From NCBI GenBank assembly GCA_963749895.1, contig CAVVOG010000003.1:992001-1056000 (forward strand): DNA of 64,000 nt, read 5' to 3'. The translations under genes were made by a program, and so were the position numbers. Shown one piece after another: positions 17,768 to 26,903 of this stretch (position 1 is the stretch's first letter; the number at the start of each line of letters is the position of its first letter). The notes under the pieces are model-generated. The model searched no databases, was not told the origin of the DNA, and saw only the letters and a program-made list of their open reading frames with translations. The DNA is from AC-51 sp963749895 (GTDB lineage: Bacteria; Actinomycetota; UBA4738; HRBIN12).

Positions 17768-19035
17768 CAGATCGTCGTGTCGGACGTCGGCAGGGGCCGC
17801 CCCTCGAGGTACCGACGGACCAGGTCGAGCACGGCCTGCTGCGCCCATCTGATCACCCGGTCGCGCTCGCCCTTGACCCGGAACCCGCGTGCATGCGTCA
17901 CCTCGTCGGTGTCCAGCGCGATCCAGATCGTGCCGGGTGGCTGCCCACCGTGAGGCTCGGGCCCGGCGGCCCCCGTCAGCGAGATCCCGACATCGGCCCC
18001 CAGCAGCCTTCGGACGCCTGCGGCCATCTCGCGCGCACACGCCTCGCTCACCACCCCAGGACCCTCCAGGGTCTCCGCCCGGACGGCGAGGACGTCCCGC
18101 TTGACGTCCTCCTGGTACGCGACGAGGCCACCGCGGAACGCGTCGGAGGCCCCCGGCACGCCGGCCAGCCGAGCGCTCACTCCCCCGCCCGTGAGCGATT
18201 CCGCGCAAGCGATCGTGCGACGGCTGCTCCGGAGCAGCGCGAGGACCTCCTCCTCGAGCGACCGATCGCGATCGGAGAACACCGCATCGCCCAGGCGCGT
18301 CCGGACCTCGGCGACGAGCGGCGCGAGGAGCGCCTCGGCCTCGCGCTCGGTGGACGCCTTCGCGGTCAGACGGACCTTCACCTCACCGGCGCTCGCGAGG
18401 AACGCCACCGTGGGATTGACGGACCCCTCGTACAGGTCGCCGAGCAGCTCAGCGACGGCCGACTCCCCGACCCCTGTGAGACGCAGCACCTGCGACACGA
18501 TCGTGCCGGCCCCCGCCATGGCGGCGAGCTCGGGCAGGATCGTCCCCTCCATCATCTCGACCATCTCGCGGGGGACACCGGGGACCGCGTAGAGACGGCG
18601 GCCACGCCCCAGGTCGGCGATCAGGCCAGGTGCGGTCCCACGCTCGGGCACGATCCACCGGACCCCTTCGGGGACCTGGGCCTGACGCAGGTTCGACTCG
18701 GGCATGGGCGCCGACGAGAACCCGGCGAACTTCTGGCGCAGCAGTGACTCGATCTCATCGTGATGGACCAGCCTGGCGTCCAGCATCGAGGCGATCGCGT
18801 CGCGGGTAAGGTCGTCCTGCGTCGGCCCGAGACCCCCGCACACGAGGACCACCTCGGCGCGGTCGGATGCCTCGCGGAGCGTGTCGACGATCCGCCGGAG
18901 GTTGTCGCCGACGACCCGGTGATGGAGCACGTCGATGCCGATCGTGGCCAGACGCTCGGACATCCACCGAGCGTTCGAGTTCACGATCTGCCCCAGGAGG
19001 AGCTCGGTGCCGACGGCGACGATCTCCGCCCTCAC
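17767..19035 (-). CDS. cinA: CinA-family protein (competence/damage-inducible; PncC domain)
   Basis: A 422-residue protein with two parts. The N-terminal MoaB-like COG1058 domain (G-T-E-L-L-L-G-Q-I-V-N-S-N and G-G-L-G-P-T-Q-D-D) is an ADP-ribose pyrophosphatase-type domain. The C-terminal PncC domain (A-E-S-L-T-G-G and T-G-A-A-G-P) resembles NMN deamidase. Both relate to pyridine-nucleotide salvage. The GTG start overlaps the stop of the RodZ-like gene as GTGA. In many bacteria cinA lies next to recA; here the molybdenum hydroxylase operon and thpR lie between them. Confidence 0.92.
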   Translation of the reverse strand: MRAEIVAVGTELLLGQIVNSNARWMSERLATIGIDVLHHRVVGDNLRRIVDTLREASDRAEVVLVCGGLGPTQDDLTRDAIASMLDARLVHHDEIESLLRQKFAGFSSAPMPESNLRQAQVPEGVRWIVPERGTAPGLIADLGRGRRLYAVPGVPREMVEMMEGTILPELAAMAGAGTIVSQVLRLTGVGESAVAELLGDLYEGSVNPTVAFLASAGEVKVRLTAKASTEREAEALLAPLVAEVRTRLGDAVFSDRDRSLEEEVLALLRSSRRTIACAESLTGGGVSARLAGVPGASDAFRGGLVAYQEDVKRDVLAVRAETLEGPGVVSEACAREMAAGVRRLLGADVGISLTGAAGPEPHGGQPPGTIWIALDTDEVTHARGFRVKGERDRVIRWAQQAVLDLVRRYLEGRPLPTSDTTI

Positions 19036-19793
19036 GTCGGCTCCGGACTCGACGTGGCCTTGGGTGGGGACACGGGCATGTCCGCCACGGTGAAGGTCTC
19101 CGTCCAGGGTTGGCCGAACGTCCCGGGGGTGCCCCGATCCACGCCGGCGACCGACAGGCTCACGAGCCCTCCGTCGCTCACCTGGACCACGAGCTCCTGC
19201 GCGGCCGAGTACGAGATCACCTCGCCCGCCCTCAGGGTCACCGCCTCGATCGGCTCGCCGTCGGCGATCGCCGACGCGGTCACCTCCTCGGTCGCGGTGA
19301 GAGCCACGTCGATCCCGGGGATCAGGTCGGACTCCGGAGGCGCCGAGGGCGCGGTCACCGTCGCGATCGGATCGGGAGGCGGGGCACCGCGCCGCGACAC
19401 GAGGCCGACCGCGATCAGCGCCACCAGGACGACCACGGCGGCGATCAGGAGGAAGCGCTGGTTGTCACGGACACGCGTCGCCGCGATCGCACGCTCGACA
19501 CGGCCCATCTTCCCCGGCGGCGAGGGAGGCGGGCGTTCCTCCGCATGGCGTGCGTAGGCACGGACGACCTTCTCCGGGTCCAGGCCGAGGTACTGCGCGT
19601 AGGTCCGCAGCGTGGCCCGCGCGTACACCTCGCCGCCGAACGCCTCGAAATCCTCGTCCTCGAGCGCGCGGAGCTGCGCGGCGGACAACCGCGTGTCGCG
19701 GACGGCGTCGTCGATCGTGACCTGGCGGATCGTGCGCGCGCGACGCAGCGCCGACCCGACCCCGATCGAGGTGGGGGGAACCTTCCCGGCCAT
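19032..19793 (-). CDS. RodZ-like helix-turn-helix membrane protein
   Basis: A 253-residue protein. An N-terminal HTH_25 domain (about 11–80: L-R-x-A-R, T-I-D-D-A, E-V-Y-A-R-A-T-L-R-T-Y-A-Q-Y-L-G-L) is followed by a linker, one membrane helix (113–132) and an outside beta-rich domain like DUF4115. This is the RodZ layout, a bitopic cytoskeleton/cell-shape factor. A cytoplasmic regulatory role cannot be excluded. It heads a three-gene operon with cinA and thpR, diverging from ppa with a 44-base gap. Confidence 0.8.
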   Translation of the reverse strand: MAGKVPPTSIGVGSALRRARTIRQVTIDDAVRDTRLSAAQLRALEDEDFEAFGGEVYARATLRTYAQYLGLDPEKVVRAYARHAEERPPPSPPGKMGRVERAIAATRVRDNQRFLLIAAVVVLVALIAVGLVSRRGAPPPDPIATVTAPSAPPESDLIPGIDVALTATEEVTASAIADGEPIEAVTLRAGEVISYSAAQELVVQVSDGGLVSLSVAGVDRGTPGTFGQPWTETFTVADMPVSPPKATSSPEPT

Positions 19794-19825
19794 GGTGCGG
19801 GTGATGGTACTGCGCCGTCCACGGC

Positions 19826-19831
19826 TAGACT
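19826..19831 (+). promoter_or_regulatory. -10 hexamer TAGACT of ppa (leaderless)
   Basis: TAGACT is separated from the ppa ATG by 6 bases, placing the transcription start on or next to the A of ATG. No SD is present. Confidence 0.55.
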
Positions 19832-19837
19832 CCGGAC

Positions 19838-20323
19838 ATGTCCGACCTGCTCACGATCGTCGTGGAGATCCCCAAGGGTTCCCGGAACAAGTACGAGATG
19901 GACCATGAGACCGGGGACATCTGGCTCGACCGGATGCTCTTCACCTCGATGCAGTACCCGGCCGACTACGGCTTCATCCAAGGGACGCTCGGCGGCGACG
20001 GCGATCCTCTCGACGCGCTCGTGTTCGTCGGCGAGCCGACCTTCCCGGGATGCCGTATCTCCGCGCGTCCGATCGGCCTGTTCCGGATGACCGACGAGAA
20101 GGGCGAGGACGAGAAGATCCTGTGCGTCCCCCCGCAGGACCCGTTGTGGGGCCATATCGCCGATCTCCAGGGACTCCCCCTCACGGTGATGAACGAGATC
20201 GAGCACTTCTTCCAGGTCTACAAGGACCTCGAGGGACACAAGGTCTCGACCGAGGGGTTCGAACCGCGTGCGTCGGCCGAACGCGTGATCGCCGAGGCCC
20301 GGTCCCGCACAGACGCTCACTGA
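19838..20323 (+). CDS. ppa: inorganic pyrophosphatase, family I
   Basis: A 161-residue soluble pyrophosphatase that hydrolyses PPi and pulls biosynthetic reactions forward. Signatures: E-I-P-K-G-S-R-N-K-Y-E near the N-terminus, Y-P-A-D-Y-G-F-I, and the metal-binding D-G-D-P-L-D-A-L-V. The length is standard. It appears to be a single-gene unit with a leaderless promoter and a strong palindrome after the stop. Confidence 0.96.
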   Translation: MSDLLTIVVEIPKGSRNKYEMDHETGDIWLDRMLFTSMQYPADYGFIQGTLGGDGDPLDALVFVGEPTFPGCRISARPIGLFRMTDEKGEDEKILCVPPQDPLWGHIADLQGLPLTVMNEIEHFFQVYKDLEGHKVSTEGFEPRASAERVIAEARSRTDAH

Positions 20324-20336
20324 CCCCGTTCGCCCT

Positions 20337-20358
20337 CCCGTATCGGGCCCGATACGGG
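20337..20358. terminator. 22-bp perfect palindrome downstream of ppa
   Basis: CCCGTATCGGGCCCGATACGGG is fully self-complementary and starts 14 bases after the ppa stop. GGGGAGG/CCTCCCC (20356–20362 and 20375–20381) can form an overlapping second stem. There is no T-run. It is a probable terminator or dimeric-protein site. Confidence 0.45.
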
Positions 20359-20422
20359 GAGGATCGGGAACCGCCCCTCCCCGCGGGTGCCGGCCGTCTC
20401 GACGTGCCAGGATGGGTCCCCG

Positions 20423-21421
20423 ATGACCCCGCTCCCGCGCCGCGGATCTCGCGTCTACGTCCGTCAGCTCGGTCCCGACGACCGCGACCCGTTCCTCGCC
20501 GCGGTTCGACGCAGCCGACGGCTGCACCACCCCTGGGTCGCGCCCCCGACCACCCAGGAGGATTACGACCGGTACGTCACCCCCGATCCCTCGCGCGTGG
20601 CCCTCGGCGTGTTCCGCATCGGGGATGCCGCACTGGTCGGCGTCGTGAACCTCTCCCCGATCGTCCGAGGCGCGTTCCAGAGCGCGTTCATGGGCTACTA
20701 CGCGTTCACGCCGCACGCCCGCAAGGGGTACCTGCGCGAGGGGATCGAGTTGGCCGTGCGACACGCCTTCGACGAACTCGGCCTGCACCGGATCCAGGCG
20801 AACGTGCGGCCGGAGAACGTCGCGTCCAGCGAACTGCTCCGCTCGCTCGGTTTCCGGCTCGAGTCCCACTCCCCCCGCTACCTCTTCCTGGACGGCGCGT
20901 GGCGAGACCACCTCGGGTTCGTCCGTCTGAACGAACCCGAGCCCCCCGTCCTGGGGGCCCACGGGCCGATCACCCTCCACGGCGTCGACTCAACGACCGG
21001 GCGGGGGTTGTGGAAGATCGAGGCCACGCCCGACCAGGCGCGCTGGGTGGCGGGGGTTCCCCACTACCTCGCCCTGTGTCTCACGTTCGGCGAATGGCAG
21101 CCGCTCGCGATCCGCGCCGACGGACGCCCGGTCGGGTTCGTGATGTGGGCGCGCGATCCCGCCGACGGTAGCTACTGGATCGGTGGGTTCGTGATCGACC
21201 GCCGCGAACAGGCCAAGGGGTACGGACGGGCCGCGCTCACGGCGCTGATCGAGATGCTCCGCGGGAAGCCAGGATGCCGGGAGATCGCGCTGTCGTACGG
21301 GCCGGACAACGAGGCGGCCAAGAGCCTCTACGGGTCCCTCGGGTTCGTCGAGACCGGCGAGGTGGAGGGCGATGAGATGGTCGCGCGCCTGCGGGTCGGC
21401 GGGTCGCGGCGCAGGGCCTAG
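20423..21421 (+). CDS. two-domain GNAT acetyltransferase fusion
   Basis: About 332 residues with two GNAT folds. The first (about 8–170) is RimJ/RimL-like: Y-Y-A-F-T-P-H-A-R-K-G-Y-L-R-E-G, L-H-R-I-Q-A-N-V-R-P-E-N and S-L-G-F. The second (about 185–325) resembles spermidine acetyltransferases: G-G-F-V-I-D-R-R-E-Q-A-K-G-Y-G-R-A-A and N-E-A-A-K-S-L-Y-G-S-L-G-F. Both CoA-binding motifs look intact. The substrate is unknown: ribosomal N-termini for the first and polyamines or small amines for the second are only family-level guesses. An upstream ATG-like start at 20387 is possible, but the second ATG gives the better family start. Confidence 0.78.
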   Translation: MTPLPRRGSRVYVRQLGPDDRDPFLAAVRRSRRLHHPWVAPPTTQEDYDRYVTPDPSRVALGVFRIGDAALVGVVNLSPIVRGAFQSAFMGYYAFTPHARKGYLREGIELAVRHAFDELGLHRIQANVRPENVASSELLRSLGFRLESHSPRYLFLDGAWRDHLGFVRLNEPEPPVLGAHGPITLHGVDSTTGRGLWKIEATPDQARWVAGVPHYLALCLTFGEWQPLAIRADGRPVGFVMWARDPADGSYWIGGFVIDRREQAKGYGRAALTALIEMLRGKPGCREIALSYGPDNEAAKSLYGSLGFVETGEVEGDEMVARLRVGGSRRRA

Positions 21422-21514
21422 GTCCGAGGACGTGGCGATGACCGAGCGAAGTAGCCCTCTGGCCGCTGGCGTCCCCCGGGTGGGTGACTAGCATCCTCCT
21501 CGGGAGGGACATCG

Positions 21515-21907
21515 ATGGAGGCGGAGGACATGCGAACGACGACCGAGGAAGGCTCGCCGCTGGCCGCGCTCCGTGAACCGGTCGTCGCACCGGACGCGCT
21601 CGCCGAGGGCCCGGTTCGCTTCTTGCTGGTGTCCGGCTCACGCGACAACGGCCGCTGGGGGCTGGTGGGGGCGTTCTGGCTGTCGATCGACGGACGGCGC
21701 GGCGGCTTCCTCGTGTCCCCGGAGGCGATCTGGCAGGGCTCGGAGATGGTGCGGAGCCTCAGGAGCGCGATCGGGCGTGGATGGACCCATGAGGACGTCT
21801 ACCGCTGGTGGCAGACGCAGGTGGGCGCCGTCGGCAACGTGATGATCGACCCGCAGCAGCACGCCGACACCTTGTTCCAGGTGGCGCGGCGCGTCGGCGC
21901 CCTCTAG
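21515..21907 (+). CDS. hypothetical protein
   Basis: 130 residues, not recognised. It is rich in Trp (W-G-L-V-G-A-F-W, Y-R-W-W-Q-T), with no signal peptide or membrane helix. The start ATG has GGGAGGG at 21502–21508, which sits in a small stem CCTCC/GGAGG. A second ATG five codons later is possible. A TAGCAT hexamer lies about 20 bases upstream. The gene ends 6 bases before the convergent ftsK stop. Codon use matches its neighbours. Confidence 0.6.
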   Translation: MEAEDMRTTTEEGSPLAALREPVVAPDALAEGPVRFLLVSGSRDNGRWGLVGAFWLSIDGRRGGFLVSPEAIWQGSEMVRSLRSAIGRGWTHEDVYRWWQTQVGAVGNVMIDPQQHADTLFQVARRVGAL

Positions 21908-21913
21908 CGCTGG

Positions 21914-24223
21914 TCAGGCGCTCCGGCGCTCTTCCCACTCCTCGGGGGTCACGAGCACGTCGCGTGCCTTCGATCCCTGTGAAGGACCGACGATCCCCTT
22001 CTCCTCCATCAGGTCCATCAACCGTCCCGCGCGGGCGAACCCCACCTTCAGCTTGCGCTGGAGCATCGAGGTCGAGCCCAGCTGCGAGCGGATCACCAAC
22101 TCGGCGGCCTGCTCGAGGAGCTCGTCGTCGTCACCCAATCCGTGATCGCCGGCGTCGTCCGCGGACGGGGGGAGCCCGAGGCCCTCGACCGAGTGCTCGT
22201 AGGCGACCTCGCGCTGTCCGCGGATGAACTCGCTGATCGCGAGGATCTCCTGCTCGGTGACCCACGCGGCCTGCAGGCGCACGGGCTTCGAGAGGTTCGA
22301 CGGCGCGAACAGCATGTCGCCGTGGCCGACGAGCTTCTCGGCGCCGTTCATGTCGAGCACGACCCGGCTGTCGGCCTGGCTCGAGGTCATCAGCGCGATC
22401 CGGCTCGGGATGTTCGCCTTGATCAGGCCCGTGACCACGTCGACGCTCGGACGCTGGGTCGCGACGACGAGGTGGATCCCGACGGCCCGCGCCATCTGCG
22501 CGATCCGGCAGATCGCGTCCTCGACGTCGCGCGGGGCCACCATCATGAGGTCGGCGAGCTCGTCGATCACCACGACGATGAAGGACATGTGCTCGTAGCG
22601 GTGCTCCATCCCCGGCGGGATCCGGAGCGTCCCGGCCTTCAAGCCCTCCTCGTAGCCGTCGATGTCGCGCACGCCGACGGTGGCGAGCAGTTCGTAGCGG
22701 TTCTCCATCTCGCGGACGATCCACTGCAGGGCCTCGGCGGCGCGCTTCGGGTGCACGATCACCGGGCTGAGCAGGTGCGGGACCTCGGCGAAGTGGCTCA
22801 GCTCGACGCGCTTCGGGTCGACGAGCACGAGGCGGACGTCGTCGGGCGTCGTGCGCATCAACAACGACGTGATGAACGAGTTCACCAGGCTCGACTTGCC
22901 CGCACCGGTCGCGCCGGCGATCAGCAGGTGCGGCATCTTCGCGAGGTTCACCAGGCGAGCCCGGCCGTGGACATCCTTGCCGAGCGCGACCTCCAACGGA
23001 TGCGTCGCCTCCTTCGCCGCGCCCGAGCGCAGGATGTCCCCGAGCATCACGAAGTCACGGTGCTTGTTCGGTACCTCGACGCCGATCGCGGACTTGCCGG
23101 GGATCGGCGCCTGGATCCGCACGTCGGGCGTGGCGAGCGCGTACGCGATATCGCTCGACAGCGACAGGACCTTGTTCACCTTCGTCCCGGCGGCGACCTC
23201 GACCTCGTACATCGTCACGGTCGGCCCACGGTGGGCGTTCGAGACCTTCGCGTCGACCCCGAAGGTGCGCATCGTGCGCTCGAGCGCCGCCTGCATCGTG
23301 GCCTCGTCCTGCGCGTCGGCCGTCGACGGCGGCGCCGCGCGCAGGAGGTCCAACGGAGGCAGTTGGTAGGGGCCGCTCGGGGTCTCGACGGTGCGGGTCT
23401 TCGGAGAGCGCGTCCGCTTCTTCGGGGCCTCCTCCTCCGCCACCGCGGGCTCGACCTCGGGCAACGCGATCACGGTCTCCTCGGTCGCGGTCTCCTGCAG
23501 CCCGAGGGCCTCGCGGAGACGGCGTCCACGCTTCGGTCGATCGGCCGGCTCCTCCAACGTGAGGACCGGCTCCGGCTCCGACTCGTCGTCGTCGACGACG
23601 TCGGCGGCGGTGAAGAAGTCACGGATCCGACGGATCGCGACGGCGACGGGCGTCCCCGTGAAGATCAACGCCCCCAGGACGACGAACCCGAGGCACACGA
23701 TGATCGCCCCCACGGTCGAGAGCACCGCGGACATCGGCGAGGCCACGACCGCGCCCAGGATGCCCCCCGCCCAGGCGAGTTCCTCGTAGCCCTCACGCGG
23801 AGCGGGGTTCCCGCCCATGAGCGACAAGATCCCGAGCACGCCGAGACCGAACACCGAGAAGCCGATGAACATCCGGACCCGTTCCTCGCGCGCGGTGTCG
23901 CGGAGCAGGATCACGCCCCACCAGATCCCGATCACGGGGAACGCGGCCGCGGCGACGCCGAACGCCCCCCGCAACAGCCAGGTCAGCCACCCTCCGACCG
24001 GGCCGGCGGCGTCGAACCAGACCCCCAGCACCGACAGGAGCGCCAGCACCACCAGCCCGATGCCGATCGCGTCGCGCGCCCAGGGGGACAGGATCTGCCG
24101 CACCGGGGTCTTCGGGGGCGCCTTCGATGCTGGCTTCTTCGTGGCGCCGGTCTTGGAGGAGCGTCCGGAGGAGCGCGACGCCGAGCGCCGCGACGGGGAA
24201 GTCTTCGTCGCCATAGGCTTCAT
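21914..24223 (-). CDS. ftsK: DNA translocase FtsK
   Basis: A 769-residue protein that pumps DNA during division and chromosome-dimer resolution. It has a Ser/Lys-rich start, four or five membrane helices (about 52–190), a short acidic/basic linker (200–300), an alpha/beta motor with Walker A G-A-T-G-A-G-K-S-S (437–445) and Walker B V-V-I-D-E-L-A-D-L-M, and the winged-helix gamma domain (about 700–765: L-Q-R-K-L-K-V-G-F-A-R-A-G-R-L-M-D). The linker is short compared with enterobacterial FtsK. ATG 24214 is an alternative start, lying 9 bases after CAGACT. Confidence 0.96.
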   Translation of the reverse strand: MKPMATKTSPSRRSASRSSGRSSKTGATKKPASKAPPKTPVRQILSPWARDAIGIGLVVLALLSVLGVWFDAAGPVGGWLTWLLRGAFGVAAAAFPVIGIWWGVILLRDTAREERVRMFIGFSVFGLGVLGILSLMGGNPAPREGYEELAWAGGILGAVVASPMSAVLSTVGAIIVCLGFVVLGALIFTGTPVAVAIRRIRDFFTAADVVDDDESEPEPVLTLEEPADRPKRGRRLREALGLQETATEETVIALPEVEPAVAEEEAPKKRTRSPKTRTVETPSGPYQLPPLDLLRAAPPSTADAQDEATMQAALERTMRTFGVDAKVSNAHRGPTVTMYEVEVAAGTKVNKVLSLSSDIAYALATPDVRIQAPIPGKSAIGVEVPNKHRDFVMLGDILRSGAAKEATHPLEVALGKDVHGRARLVNLAKMPHLLIAGATGAGKSSLVNSFITSLLMRTTPDDVRLVLVDPKRVELSHFAEVPHLLSPVIVHPKRAAEALQWIVREMENRYELLATVGVRDIDGYEEGLKAGTLRIPPGMEHRYEHMSFIVVVIDELADLMMVAPRDVEDAICRIAQMARAVGIHLVVATQRPSVDVVTGLIKANIPSRIALMTSSQADSRVVLDMNGAEKLVGHGDMLFAPSNLSKPVRLQAAWVTEQEILAISEFIRGQREVAYEHSVEGLGLPPSADDAGDHGLGDDDELLEQAAELVIRSQLGSTSMLQRKLKVGFARAGRLMDLMEEKGIVGPSQGSKARDVLVTPEEWEERRSA

Positions 24224-24278
24224 AGTCTGACGTCTGGAGCGGGCGCTGCAAGCAACCTGCGGCCTCTGGCGCCGGGCC

Positions 24279-25964
24279 TCAGGCCTCCATGATCACCGGC
24301 AGGATCACCGGCTTGCGCTGCGTGACCTCGAAGAAGTACCGCTTCAGCACGCGGCGGATGTCCTGCTGCAGCACCGTCGGGTCGATCACCTCCGACGCCG
24401 CCGTCTCGGCCAGCGCCGCGACGACGCGTTCGCGCGCCTCTTCGAGGATCTCGCCGGAGGTCGCCTCGTGGACGAACCCGCGGTTCACGATGTCGGGACG
24501 CCCGATCAGCTCGCCGGTCTGGACGTCCACGGCGACGACCACGACGACGACGCCGTCGCCGGCGAGCTTGCGGCGGTCCCGCAGGACCTCGCCCCCGACG
24601 TCGCCGATCCCCGATCCGTCGACGAACGTCATGCCGGCCTGGATCCGCTCGCCCTTGCGGAGCCGTTCATCGATCTCGACGACGTCTCCGTCCTCGCAGA
24701 TCAAGATCCGGTCGTGTGCGATCCCGATCTCCTCGGCGATCCGGGCGTGGTGCTGGAGGTGACGGCGCTCCCCGTGGACGGGGATGAACCAGCGTGGCCG
24801 GACGAGCGATAGGAGCAATCGGAGCTCTTCCTGCGCCGCGTGCCCGCTCGCGTGCACGGCGTCGGCGGGCACGTGATAGACGTCGGCACCGCTGCGGTAC
24901 AAGGCGTCCACCACGCGGTGGATCGCGGGCTCGTTCCCGGGGATCAGGCTCGACGACAGCACGACGGTGTCGCCCTCGGCGAGCTTCACCCACTTGTGCT
25001 CGCGCGCGGCCATCAGGCTGAGCGCGCTGTACGGCTCCCCCTGCGACCCGGTGCAGGCGATCACCACGTTCTGCGGCCCCACGGTCGGGACGTCGGCGAT
25101 GTCGATGACGTCGCGGTCGTCGAGCCGGAGGATCCCGAGCCGCCTGGCGACGCCGACGCTGTTCTGCATCGAGCGCCCCAGGAACGCGACCACCCGCTGG
25201 TTCGCGATCGCGGCGTCGATCACCTGCTGGATCCGGTGGATGTGGCTCGAGAAGCACGCCACGACGACGATCGCCGGCGCCCGCTCGACGATCTCACGCA
25301 GGACCGGCCCGACCGTGCGTTCGCTCGACGTGTGGCCGGGCTCCTCGGCGTTCGTGGAGTCCGACAGCAGCAGGTGGACGCCGCGCCCGGCCTCCTCGGC
25401 GAACCCATGCAGGTCGGTCGGGCGCCCGTCGATCGGCGTCTGGTCGATCTTGAAGTCGCCGGTGTGCAGCACGGTGCCGAACGGCGTGTCGACCGCGACC
25501 GCCATCCCGTCGGGGATCGAGTGGGTCACGTGGAGGAACCGCATCGAGAACGGGCCGACGGCGAGCCCCTCACCCGGGACGGCGAGCGTGAGGTCCGCCA
25601 GCTCGGTGACCTCGTGCTCGTCGAGCTTGTTCCCGAGCAGCTCCAGGGTGAAGGACGTCCCGATCACCGGCACCGGGCGTCCGAGATCCTTCAGCAGGTA
25701 CGGAAGGGCCCCCACGTGATCCTCGTGGCCGTGCGTGAGGACGATCGCCTCGACGTCGTCCGCACGGTCCCGCACGTACTGCATGTCGGGCAGGACGAGG
25801 TCGATCCCCGGCATGTCGGCCGAGGGGAACGACAGGCCCACGTCCATGACCAGCAGACGGCCGTCCAGCTCCAGGCAGGCCATGTTGCGACCCACCTCAC
25901 CCACGCCGCCCAGGAAGACGACGCGACAGCCGGACCCGAGGACCTCAGGCAAGGAGACCCGCAT
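24279..25964 (-). CDS. rnj: ribonuclease J
   Basis: A 561-residue metallo-beta-lactamase/beta-CASP RNase with 5'-3' exonuclease and endonuclease activity. Metal site H-G-H-E-D-H (78–83); further motifs T-G-D-F-K, S-D-S-T-N and the C-terminal V-H-G-E-R. It begins 20 bases inside the end of dapA, with GGAGG directly against the ATG, a spacing too short for efficient initiation. Translational coupling to dapA is likely. The dapA–rnj pairing is common in Actinomycetota. Confidence 0.95.
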   Translation of the reverse strand: MRVSLPEVLGSGCRVVFLGGVGEVGRNMACLELDGRLLVMDVGLSFPSADMPGIDLVLPDMQYVRDRADDVEAIVLTHGHEDHVGALPYLLKDLGRPVPVIGTSFTLELLGNKLDEHEVTELADLTLAVPGEGLAVGPFSMRFLHVTHSIPDGMAVAVDTPFGTVLHTGDFKIDQTPIDGRPTDLHGFAEEAGRGVHLLLSDSTNAEEPGHTSSERTVGPVLREIVERAPAIVVVACFSSHIHRIQQVIDAAIANQRVVAFLGRSMQNSVGVARRLGILRLDDRDVIDIADVPTVGPQNVVIACTGSQGEPYSALSLMAAREHKWVKLAEGDTVVLSSSLIPGNEPAIHRVVDALYRSGADVYHVPADAVHASGHAAQEELRLLLSLVRPRWFIPVHGERRHLQHHARIAEEIGIAHDRILICEDGDVVEIDERLRKGERIQAGMTFVDGSGIGDVGGEVLRDRRKLAGDGVVVVVVAVDVQTGELIGRPDIVNRGFVHEATSGEILEEARERVVAALAETAASEVIDPTVLQQDIRRVLKRYFFEVTQRKPVILPVIMEA

Positions 25965-26832
25965 CCTCCAGGGCGTCGCGCACCCGCTGGCGCTCCTCGG
26001 CGGACGCCGGGACCAAGGGCAGGCGTGGTTCGCCGCATCCGCGCCCGATCAGCTCGAGCGCGGCCTTGAGCGGGATCGGGTTCGAGGTGACGAACAGGGC
26101 GTTGAACAGCGGGGAGAGCTCCTCGTGCCGCTTGCGCGCAGCCGCGACGTCCCCCGTCTCGATCAGTTCGATCATCTGCCGGATCTGCGGACCGACCAGG
26201 TGGCTCGCCACGCTGATCACCCCGACCGCTCCCAGGCACAGGTACCCGAAGGTCGCCCAGTCGTCGCCGGAGTAGACCTCGAACCCCTCGGGCGCCTCGG
26301 CGATCAACCTCGACACCGCCTGGAAGTCCCCGGTCGAGTCTTTCACCGCGACGATGTTGGGCCGCTCGGCCAACGCCAGGAGCGTGTCGTGCTCGATCCT
26401 GGTCGCGGTACGCCCCGGGATGTTGTAGAGGACCATCGGAAGCTCCGTGGCGTCGGCCACGCGCTCGAAATGGGCGACCAGGCCCCGCTGGGGCGGCTTG
26501 TTGTAGTAGGGGGTCACCACGAGCAATCCGTCGGCCCCGGCATCCTCCGCGGCCTGCGTCAGCTCGAGGGTCTCAGCGGTGGAGTACGTGCCGGTCCCGC
26601 ACACGAGCCGTCCGCGGCCCCGGATCGCCTCCCCGACCGCGCGGAACAGCTCGGCCTTCTCCCGATGGGTCAGGGTCGGCGACTCGCCCGTCGACCCCGC
26701 GACGACCACCGCGTCGGATCCGTGTTCGACGAGCCAGGAGGCCAGCTCCTGGGCACGGTCGAGGTCGACGGCGTGATCGTCGCGGAACGGCGTCACCATC
26801 GCGGTGACGACGGACCCGAAGCGGCCGGGCAT
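25945..26832 (-). CDS. dapA: 4-hydroxy-tetrahydrodipicolinate synthase
   Basis: A 295-residue TIM-barrel lyase condensing pyruvate with aspartate semialdehyde, the first committed step to DAP/lysine. Schiff-base Lys164 in V-K-D-S-T-G-D; Tyr136 in Y-N-I-P-G-R-T; substrate loop G-S-T-G-E (47–51). SD GAAGGAGG is well placed before the ATG. It starts divergently from the adenosyltransferase gene (71-base gap). dapB lies 5 kb away and dapF/E/C/D 20 kb away. Confidence 0.95.
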   Translation of the reverse strand: MPGRFGSVVTAMVTPFRDDHAVDLDRAQELASWLVEHGSDAVVVAGSTGESPTLTHREKAELFRAVGEAIRGRGRLVCGTGTYSTAETLELTQAAEDAGADGLLVVTPYYNKPPQRGLVAHFERVADATELPMVLYNIPGRTATRIEHDTLLALAERPNIVAVKDSTGDFQAVSRLIAEAPEGFEVYSGDDWATFGYLCLGAVGVISVASHLVGPQIRQMIELIETGDVAAARKRHEELSPLFNALFVTSNPIPLKAALELIGRGCGEPRLPLVPASAEERQRVRDALEDAGLLA

Positions 26833-26889
26833 GGCGTCGCCTCCTTCGTCGGTCCTGGCGCCGGCCGGGGCGCCGACGCTGCATCCGCC

Positions 26890-26895
26890 TATGCT
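26890..26895 (+). promoter_or_regulatory. -10 hexamer TATGCT (leaderless adenosyltransferase mRNA)
   Basis: TATGCT is 8 bases before ATG 26904, with no SD between. Confidence 0.5.
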
Positions 26896-26903
26896 AGCCC
26901 CCG

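Noticed and set aside
26833..26903. Cobalamin riboswitch upstream of the adenosyltransferase
   Set aside because: Only 71 bases separate the divergent starts and a -10 lies 8 bases before the ATG, leaving no leader for a riboswitch.
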